Source: Prorocentrum cordatum
Lineage: Eukaryota; Sar; Dinophyceae; Prorocentrales; Prorocentraceae
DNA: 35,000 nucleotides
Direction: 5' to 3'
Assembly (NCBI GenBank): GCA_963575745.1
Contig: CAUYUJ010008521.1
Location: 1 to 35,000, forward strand
The notes below the pieces were generated by a model, which was not told the origin of the DNA, did no database searches, and saw only the letters and a list, made by a program, of their open reading frames with translations. Positions 29,381 through 35,000 of the stretch are shown here, one piece after another; within the stretch, counting starts at the first letter, position 1, and each line of letters begins with the position of its first letter. The translations under genes were made by a program, and so were the position numbers.

Positions 29381-29467
29381 CGGAGCTCCGCGCGGATCTC
29401 TTGGATCGGCGCCGGAAGCGCCGCCAGGAAGGCCCACGCCGATCCAAGAAGCCCGGGCGGAGCTCCG
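29381..29467. repeat. Strong hairpin with about 31-bp arms
   Basis: The left arm CGGAGCTCCGCGCGGATCTC, TTGGATCGGCG pairs with the right arm CGCCGATCCAAGAAGCCCGG, GCGGAGCTCCG with few mismatches and a 25-base spacer. Weaker similarity extends outward, so it may be the core of another inverted-repeat element inside the short intron. Confidence 0.75.
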
Positions 29468-29710
29468 AACAATATCGCGGCTGGCGCTGGGAAGACAGCA
29501 GGCGACACCGATCTCCGCAAAGCACGCCATCCCTGTGAGGCGATCCCCTCGAGAGGGCCCCTTCTGCACAAGTCATCCTGCCAGCGCTTCTCCGGTGCAC
29601 GCTGTCCCCAAAGTGGGGATCGCGTGTCACTGCGGGCCAGCGGTGCCACATCGCACGCCCTCTAGTCCAACGCCGACCGTACGTGCACGCCGGTTTTGCC
29701 ATCCGGTCTC

Positions 29711-29881
29711 CTTCTCTTCCAGCTTTTCCTTCTCGCGCTGCTCCCTCTCCCTCTCGCGCTGCTCCTCCTTCTCCCGCTCCTTGGCCCGCTTGGCCTCCTC
29801 GGCCTCCTGCTCGAGGCGGCGCTTCTCCTCCTCCTCCTCGAGCCTTTTCTTGGTGGACTCTTCCTTCCTCCGGAGCAGCTC
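29711..29881 (-). CDS. eIF4G upstream exon candidate (charged coiled helix)
   Basis: Minus strand, about 57 codons: ELLRRKEESTKKRLEEEEEK, RRLEQEAEEAKRAKEREKEE, then QREREREQREKEKLEEK. It is a long, highly charged single alpha-helix or coiled-coil pattern with mixed codons (AAG/AAA/GAA/GAG/CGC/CTC), unlike the pure triplet tracts nearby. It starts after GGAATCCCGCGCAG, with a C/T-rich run further upstream. The 3' end is unsure: a GA donor after AAG would keep phase 0 into the next exon, a GT at about 29672 is another choice. Such KE/RE-rich stretches occur upstream of the MIF4G in large eIF4G proteins, but also in many unrelated proteins. The link to eIF4G is by strand, order and phase. Confidence 0.55.
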
Positions 29882-29914
29882 CTGCGCGGGATTCCGCTGG
29901 CGACAGAGGCGGAC

Positions 29915-30150
29915 GGGGAAGGGGGGGGAGAGAGGAGAGCGGGGGGACAGGGGGAAGAGAGAGAGGGGAGAGGAGGGAGTGGAGAGGGAGGGAGGAGGGA
30001 GGGCGAAGGGGAGGGCGAAGGGAGAGGGAGAAGGGAGGGCGAAGGGAGGGCGAAGGGGAAGGACAGGGGAGGTAGAGGGGAGGGAGAAGGGAGGGGAAAA
30101 GGGAAAGAAAGGGCGACCGAGGGCGAAAGGGCGAGGGGAGGGCGGATCTC
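29915..30150. repeat. GGGAGGGCGAAGG-type purine-rich minisatellite
   Basis: GGGAGGGCGAAGGGGAGGGC words repeat with a 12-18 bp rhythm. Confidence 0.85.
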
Positions 30151-30244
30151 AGCCTGTTGGCCGTGCTGCGGGGGCCCGCGTGCGACATCTCCCCCTGAGG
30201 CTGCGCGGAGCCTGCGCCAGGCCTCCCTGGCCGCTGCCGCCCCC

Positions 30245-30510
30245 CTCCTCCTCCTCCTCCTCCTCCTCCTCTTCCTCCTCCTCCTCCTCCTCCTCCTCCT
30301 CCTCCTCCTCTCCTCCTCCTCCTCCTCCTCCTCCTCCTCCTCCTCCTCTCCTCCCCCTCCCCCCTCCTCCTCCTCCTCCTCACCTCCCTCCTCCTCCTCC
30401 TCCTCCTCCTCCTCCTCCTCCTCCTCCTCCTCCTCCTCCTCCTCCTCCTCCTCCTCCTCCTCCTCCTCCTCCTCCTCCTCCTCCATCTCCTCCTCCTCCA
30501 TTCCTTCTTC
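30245..30510. repeat. (CTC)n pyrimidine tract
   Basis: About 265 bp, almost pure CTC at 30386-30485. Confidence 0.98.
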
Positions 30511-30615
30511 TTAGAAATAACTTCTCCCTGTCGCACCCCGAAGCTAGTTTTTAGGGCGGGCCAGGCATTTCGCCTGAGACTTCCTCACCGCTCATGACTC
30601 TGAAGCTTCACAGAT

Positions 30616-30788
30616 GGAGGGCGGGTGGTTTTCAAAATGTGGCTCTCGCCTTAGAGCATCACGGATTGAGGGCGGGTGGCTTTCAAAATGTGGCTCTCGC
30701 CTTAGCGGGGCGCACACTCGTTTACAAAATTTGCAAGAGCTTCACCGATTGAGGGCGGGTGGTTTTCAAAATGTGGCTCTCGCCTTAG
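30616..30788 (+). repeat. 39-bp repeat, three copies
   Basis: TGAGGGCGGGTGGTTTTCAA, AATGTGGCTCTCGCCTTAG at 30616-30654 (first base varied), 30667-30705 and 30750-30788. They differ at one or two bases and each is preceded by CAYRGAT-like sequence. Confidence 0.95.
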
Positions 30789-30898
30789 CGCCGCGCATCT
30801 TTGTCTACAACATGTTCAAGAGTTTCACGGAATCCCATCATCAGCGTACCAGAAATAGCAGGAGTATGCGGGCACAAAGAGTTACGTAGATTCTCTGT

Positions 30899-31045
30899 GT
30901 TGAAATCCTAGGAATGGCGTGTTGGCAAGATTCAGGATCGTCCAGACGCAACAGTCAGGTTGTTCCGTGGCGTTGGAATCCCGAGAACAATGTTTTGGCA
31001 TGCTTCAGGATCTTCAAACGGGCGTCTTCCAGCGAGGCAGTTCCC
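30899..31045. repeat. 73-bp imperfect tandem pair
   Basis: GTTGAAATCCTAGGAATGGC ... TTCAGGATCGTCCAGACG at 30899 and GTTGGAATCCCGAGAACAAT ... TTCAGGATCTTCAAACG at 30972. On the minus strand both translate to a similar peptide (KILKHAKTLFSGFQ / TILNLANTPFLGFQ), but in different frames, so it may be a decayed coding repeat. Confidence 0.65.
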
Positions 31046-31111
31046 TCAATGGACATGAACCGTTGTAGGGGCCTATGAAGAGGGAGCTTGGAGGGCCTTG
31101 TGTTTACACTG

Positions 31112-31196
31112 GTCCTCCTCCTCCTCCTCCTCCTCCTCCTCCTCCTCCTCCTCCTCCTCCTCCTCCTCCTCCTCCTCCTCCTCCTCCTCCTCCTCT
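31112..31196. repeat. (CTC)n pyrimidine tract
   Basis: About 85 bp of uninterrupted CTC triplets. Confidence 0.98.
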
Positions 31197-31439
31197 TGCA
31201 ATCGAGGGGCAGCGATAGCACAGGGGGGGAACCATCGAGAAGCTCGAGGTTCGAAGTTCGAGATTTGGGATTTCTGGGCATTCCCGTCGGCTCTCGGCGG
31301 CTTTCCAGCCTCGGGATGCGTTCCAGCAGCTGCGCCTCGCCGAGAGCGTTCTGGGGGTGTCCTGATCGTCCCGAACGGCAGCTTGAGGCTGGAGTTATGA
31401 CCCGAAAACCGCCAGGGGACCAGCTCGGGGGGGTAACAT

Positions 31440-31806
31440 CGACCTTGAATCGGCGATACATCGCCGATAGATCGGCGATAGGCCCCCGATGGTGAATCCG
31501 CACGCTCCTGGGCAGATTGGTGCTATCGGGCCCCTATCGGCGATCAGTGGGCGATTGGGGGTCGATGCATCCCCACCTATGCCTATCCTAGGGAATCGAA
31601 ATCTATACACCGACGCGTTTTCCGGCCCTGCATTGAAATTTGCACTGGAGAGCGGATCCTGGGGTACACGGGACCCTGGTGTATACATCTCTCGTTGTTT
31701 CCCCGGGACATCGGGGGTCAAAGTATACACCACACCACCCCAGCGGCTGTCGTCCCCGACCCTCAAGAGTCCTAGGATTGAAAAACAGCCCGCCACTGGT
31801 GATGTA
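31440..31806 (+). repeat. Dispersed repeat family I, copy 1
   Basis: Starts with nested TCGGCGAT/ATCGCCGA hairpins (31450-31560), then CTATACACCGACGCGTTTTC, GAGCGGATCCTGG, GTGTATACATC, CACACCACCCC and CCCGACCCTCAAGAGTCC. The same order of words is found at 34305-34557. Termini are not inverted repeats. The preceding 31230-31400 and the following 31860-32070 share a diverged GGCGGC..GCCTCG..GAGCG..GATCGTCCCGA module. Confidence 0.75.
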
Positions 31807-32072
31807 CATGTCCCCGTTTCCCATAGCCCTCCCCATCGTTGCCCCTGATGCAAGGATGCCTCGAAAGTGCCCTGGGAGGATCCCTCGAGGCCCGAATCGG
31901 CTCGAGCTCGAGGGCGCTCGAGCTGCGAGGTCTTCCGGCGTCCTCGTCGGTCGGCGGCCTTCTGGCCGCGGGGTGCCTTTTTTTTCCGGCAGCGGCGCCT
32001 CGAGCGTTTTTTTGGGGGGCGCCGGGATCGTCCCGAGCGGCCGCCAGAGACCCGAGTGGAGACCAGAAAGCC

Positions 32073-32114
32073 ACAACCTCCTCACTCGGCGGCGCGCCGA
32101 GGGGGGAAGTGAGA
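32073..32114 (+). repeat. 42-bp direct repeat flanking a G element, left copy
   Basis: ACAACCTCCTCACTCGGCGG, CGCGCCGAGGGGGGAAGTGA, GA. Recurs at 32278-32320 with one extra G. Contains the palindrome CTCGGCGGCGCGCCGAG. Confidence 0.95.
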
Positions 32115-32277
32115 TGAAGGGGCCCCAGGACACACAAATAAATACACACAAGTAAAAACATCCCCCATATTTGTACATATTTTCTGGGTTTTTGTCTTCC
32201 CCCCCACTTCCCATATTCTCCTATATTTTCCTGGGAGTGGACGATTAATTGTGTCTGTGTGTTTTTTCCCCTCCTGA
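32115..32277. mobile_element. MITE-like element family G, copy 1
   Basis: 163 bp. It starts TGAAGGGGCC, then GACACACAAATAAATACACA, and ends GACGATTAATTGTGTCTGTG, then CCCCTCCTGA. The ends are imperfectly inverted (TGAAGGGG..GACACACA versus TCAGGAGGGG..ACACACAGACAC). The middle is AT-rich (CCCATATTTTCC, TTTTTGTCTTCCCCCC). It is flanked by 42-43 bp direct repeats, unlike copies 2 and 3. No coding capacity. Confidence 0.85.
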
Positions 32278-32320
32278 ACAACCTCCTCACTCGGCGGCGC
32301 GCCGAGGGGGGGAAGTGAGA
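32278..32320 (+). repeat. 42-bp direct repeat flanking a G element, right copy
   Basis: Same as 32073-32114 with seven instead of six G in the G run. Confidence 0.95.
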
Positions 32321-32700
32321 GTGGGCAGGGCGTCTCAGGAGGCGGCGGGGTTTCCCAGAAGCCCTCTCCGACCTTCTGAGACGCCGTCCACGTCTTCGGA
32401 GAAGGCCCAAGCCACGTCTCCGAAGACCCAGAGCCTTCCGAGCCTTCTGCGAGGGCCCGCCCCCCCATGCATTCCCCCCTGGACCTCCCGCCGACCAGAA
32501 GGGAACACCCCGAGGAGGACGCCTGAAAGGGCTGCGTCGGAGGGGCCTTCTCGAAGAACCCCCCTCGGAGGCCCAGAGGGGAGACCCCCGGGAGGATGCC
32601 CGCAGGGGTGCTGGGCCCGCCCGCGGGAGAGCGCCCCCCCCCGCGCGCTCGGGGGCCGGGCCCCGGGGGCGCCGCCCCGCGAGGCCGCGGCTGAGGCTAG
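32321..32700. other. No gene; diverged repeat family L
   Basis: 32535-32625 (CGGAGGGGCCTTCTCGAAGA ... GGGAGGATGCCCGCAGGGGT) aligns with 33836-33915 (CGGAGGGGCCTCGTCAAAGG ... GGGAGGATCCCTTGCAGGGG). Confidence 0.55.
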
Positions 32701-33075
32701 GTCGGGCCTGTCCCCCTGCAGGGGGACTTTTCTTTCGGCGCTACTGCTCAAACGCTCCCCCCTACAGGGGGAGCTTGGACGGGAAAAAAAGATGCCCAAC
32801 CATACCCCAAAAATCGTCCCCCGGCTACGTTTTTGACCATTCCTGGAGATTCCCCCCCGTAGGGCGAGTTCGGGCCTGTCCCCCTGCAGGGGGATTTTGG
32901 ACGAAAACAAACAAAATATGAAAAAATCGTCCCCAACAATACTCAAAATCGTCCCCAAAAAATATCAAATATACGGAAAAATCGGGATATGCCCAACAAT
33001 GCTCAACAAAAATCGTCCCCAGGCTATGTTTTTGACCATTCCTGGAGATTCCCCCCCGTAGAGGGACAGGCCCGG
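32700..33075. repeat. Modular repeat with CCCCCTGCAGGGGG palindromes
   Basis: TCGGGCCTGTCCCCCTGCAG, GGGGAYTTT occurs at about 32702 and 32870, with a related inverted end at 33063-33078. GCCCAACMATRC...AAAATCGTCCCC and TTTTTGACCATTCCTGGAGA, TTCCCCCCCGTAG occur at 32791-32865 and 32989-33061. Confidence 0.85.
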
Positions 33076-33146
33076 CTCAAGGCCAAGGCCGTGCCCTGTG
33101 CCTGTCGCCCACGACGGAGGGCGCGGACCAGAAAACAAGCGACACC

Positions 33147-33480
33147 ACCCCTCCTCCTCCTCCTCCTCCTCCTCCCCCTCATCCTCCTCCCACTCCTCCT
33201 CCTCCCCCTCCCCTCCTCCTCCCTCTCCTCATCCCCCCCCCTCTCCTCCTCCTCCTCCTCCCCCCCTCCTCCTCCCCCGCCTCCTCCTCCCCCTCCTCCC
33301 CCTCTCCTCCTCCCCCCCCTCCCTCCCCCTCCTCCTCCTCCTCCCCCCTCCTCCTCCACCTCCTTCCTCCTCCTCCTCCTTCCTCCTCCTCCTCCTCCTC
33401 CTCCTCCTCCTCCCCTCCTCCTCCTCCTCCTCCTCCTCCTCCTCCTCCTCCCCCTCCTCCTCCCCCTGCTCCTCCTCCCT
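33147..33480. repeat. (CTC)n / (CCT)n pyrimidine tract
   Basis: About 330 bp, with more C runs than the other tracts. Confidence 0.97.
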
Positions 33481-33669
33481 GCGGCCCCACGGGGCTTAGC
33501 GTACGCCAAGGTCTGGCGTGGGCTTCTGCGTGGCACACGCCTGCGGCGCCCGGTGGGCCCCTGGGCGCAACAGGGAGGGGCCGCGGGCGAGGCCGGGGCG
33601 GTGTCGTCTTTGTGTCCCGGTCGAGGGGGGGCCCCCGCGGGAGGACGCCTGCAGCGGTGGTGGTGTTGC

Positions 33670-33832
33670 TGAAGGGGCCCTGGGACACACAAATTCATAC
33701 ACACAAATAAAAGGATTCCCCATATTTTCCTACATTTTCTGAGTTTCTGTCTTCCCGCCCAATTCCCATATTTTCCCATATTTTCCTGGCACTCGACGAT
33801 TCATTGTGTCTGTGGGTTTCTTTCCCTCCTGA
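33670..33832. mobile_element. MITE-like element family G, copy 2, GTTGC target duplication
   Basis: 163 bp, TGAAGGGGCC ... CCCTCCTGA. GTTGC lies exactly outside both ends (33665-33669, 33833-33837). Sequence closely follows copies 1 and 3. Confidence 0.92.
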
Positions 33833-33837
33833 GTTGC

Positions 33838-34304
33838 GGAGGGGCCTCGTCAAAGGACCCCTCGAGGCCCCGAGCAGAGCCCACGGGAGGATCCCTTGCA
33901 GGGGTCCTGCGCCTCCTGTCATCGGACCTGTCCCCACCCCGAGCGGCCAGGGCTGGGGCCACCAGCGTACCGCACCAATGGTGGGGGCACTTGCCACATG
34001 ACCCGACGGAAATGGCAGCCGTCCCCGCCTGGGGAGGCAGGTCGGCCAGCCGGGACAAGGCCTACCTCCAGGACCGGCCACCTAGATTCGAGCACCGCGC
34101 CTCCGGCGATGCTCGACCCGCGATTGCCGCCGCGCCGCCCCCATGGATCAGGGCAGTCGCCGCTGCCCAGACCGCGACGCGCGAAGCACGATCATCCCCG
34201 CGCCCCCGCGGAGGATCCAGCCTACCCGTTGGGGATGGGGATCGGTCTGCGGATACTAATCTGAAAGGGGACGACGGGGGGGACTGGCTCAGGGGGGGAT
34301 AGCG
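33838..34304. other. No gene; family L copy then unique sequence
   Basis: 33838-33915 belongs to repeat family L. 33916-34304 is GC-rich without a recognisable coding block. Confidence 0.5.
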
Positions 34305-34557
34305 AGCTGCGATCGATCATACATCGCCGAGAAATCGGCGAAAGCAGGCAGTCGAACTCTATGCACCGACGCTTTTTCCGGCCCCGCGCTGAGACTCACA
34401 CAAGAAAGCGGATCCTGGTGTATACGGCATCCTCGTGTATACATTCGTCGCTGTCTCCCGGGGAAAACGGGGAAAAAAGTACACGCCACACCACCCCGAC
34501 GTCGCCCCCGACCCTCAAAAAGTCCTGGGATTCAAAAACGGCCTTCCACTGGTAACG
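34305..34557 (+). repeat. Dispersed repeat family I, copy 2
   Basis: Carries ACATCGCCGAGAAATCGGCG, CTATGCACCGACGCTTTTTC, GAAAGCGGATCCTGG and CCCGACCCTCAAAAAGTCC in the same order as 31440-31806. Confidence 0.8.
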
Positions 34558-34562
34558 TCTTT

Positions 34563-34893
34563 GGACGCCCGAAATGGGCACGGAAAGAATGGGCACGATG
34601 CCCAACAGCAAATGTTGTCCCAAACCAACAGCGGCCGCTGTTGGGCAGGCGGCCTTCTTGACGGGGCCCTGGGACACACAAATAAATACACACAAATAAA
34701 ATGATTCCCCATGTGTTTCATACTTTCTAGGTTTTTGTCTTCCCCCCCACTCCCCATATTTTCCCATACATCTGGGAAATCGACGATTAATTGTGTCTGT
34801 GTGTTTCTTCCCCTCCTGACTTCTGTCTCGAATGGACGCAGGCCGCGGCGGCGCGGACAGCGAATCCTGTTCAGAATGAACAGGGACTGCTGC
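34563..34893. mobile_element. MITE-like element family F, copy 2, split by a G element and 3'-truncated
   Basis: 34563-34658 matches the left part of 3013-3220, and 34820-34893 continues it (GTCTCGAATGGACGCAGGCC, TGTTCAGAATGAACAGG). The intact copy serves as an empty site for the family G insertion. The right arm is missing; a family C element begins at 34894 instead. Confidence 0.88.
34659..34819. mobile_element. MITE-like element family G, copy 3, CTTCT target duplication
   Basis: 161 bp, TGACGGGGCC ... CCCTCCTGA, inserted in family F. CTTCT occurs once in the intact F copy (GGCCTTCTGTCTCG, about 3100-3113) and twice here, at 34654-34658 and 34820-34824. This proves a 5-bp duplication. Confidence 0.95.
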
Positions 34894-35000
34894 TGGCCAT
34901 CGCTCGGACGTGGTTTTCTTCGCTGCTGCTGGCCCGTGCATGTTTCGGCTTCGCGCGTGGCTTTTTCGCCACATGATCAAGGATGCTCCTCGATGGTCCT
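34894..35000. mobile_element. MITE-like element family C, copy 2 (cut by window edge)
   Basis: TGGCCATCGCTCGGACGTGG ... CATGATCAAGGATGCTCCTC, GATGGTCCT follows copy 1 (29225-29352) and runs off the window. Confidence 0.75.

Larger units (their letters stand above)
29212..29710 (-). other. Proposed short eIF4G intron (about 500 bp)
   Basis: Separates the exon candidates at 29711-29881 and 29106-29211. It holds the family C element and the 29381-29467 hairpin. The acceptor end is convincing; the donor end is not resolved. Confidence 0.45.

Noticed and set aside
1-35000. Dinoflagellate spliced-leader relic, tRNA, rRNA or snRNA
   Set aside because: None of the expected conserved words or cloverleaf patterns was found by eye. 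A covariance-model search would be the decisive test.
1-35000. Transposase, reverse transcriptase or other autonomous element gene
   Set aside because: No catalytic motif was seen in any frame. All mobile-looking elements are 120-200 bp and non-coding.

Overview
This is a GC-rich eukaryotic nuclear window. I can support one protein-coding gene with confidence: part of an eIF4G-type translation initiation factor on the minus strand. Its MIF4G-domain exon is at 1-592 and the gene continues past the left edge. Four further minus-strand exon candidates, at 1099-1218, 19197-19281, 29106-29211 and 29711-29881, were found by reading the strand by eye. They have coding-like charged sequence, pyrimidine-rich acceptor contexts for most, and reading phases that can be joined into one frame. 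The proposed introns are about 0.5, 9.8, 18.0 and 0.5 kb, so nearly the whole window would be the 5' half of one gene, mostly intron.

The organism is probably a large-genome protist. I lean to a dinoflagellate because of the high GC, possible GC or GA splice donors, very long repeat-filled introns and abundant short inverted-repeat elements. This is inference; no dinoflagellate spliced-leader sequence was seen, and other large-genome algae are not excluded.

Layout: 1-1.2 kb, two eIF4G exons and a short intron carrying a 183-bp inverted-repeat element. 1.2-19.2 kb, proposed giant intron with MITE-like elements, long (CTC)n/(GAG)n, (CAT)n and (GAT)n tracts, and a 2-kb C-rich 'CCAAGAGGCCC' minisatellite field. 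19.2 kb, a short Lys-rich exon. 19.3-29.1 kb, proposed second giant intron: a 2-kb inverted-repeat-bounded repeat block, (GAC)n/(GTC)n tracts, an 18-bp minisatellite arranged in larger modules (23.0-25.8 kb), and a 90-bp tandem satellite (26.5-27.6 kb). 29.1-29.9 kb, two exons and a short intron. 29.9-35 kb, simple repeats and a dense nest of small inverted-repeat elements, some nested inside others.

There is no transposase, reverse transcriptase, tRNA, rRNA or CRISPR array that I can recognise. The long open frames elsewhere are low-complexity translations of triplet repeats (poly-Glu, Arg, Ser, Pro, Leu, Asp or His) and are not annotated as genes. The most informative content besides the gene is the set of short elements with inspectable target duplications (AGTAT, GTTGC, CTTCT, GGAACC, TA), one filled/empty site pair, and the closeness of several elements to the proposed splice sites.
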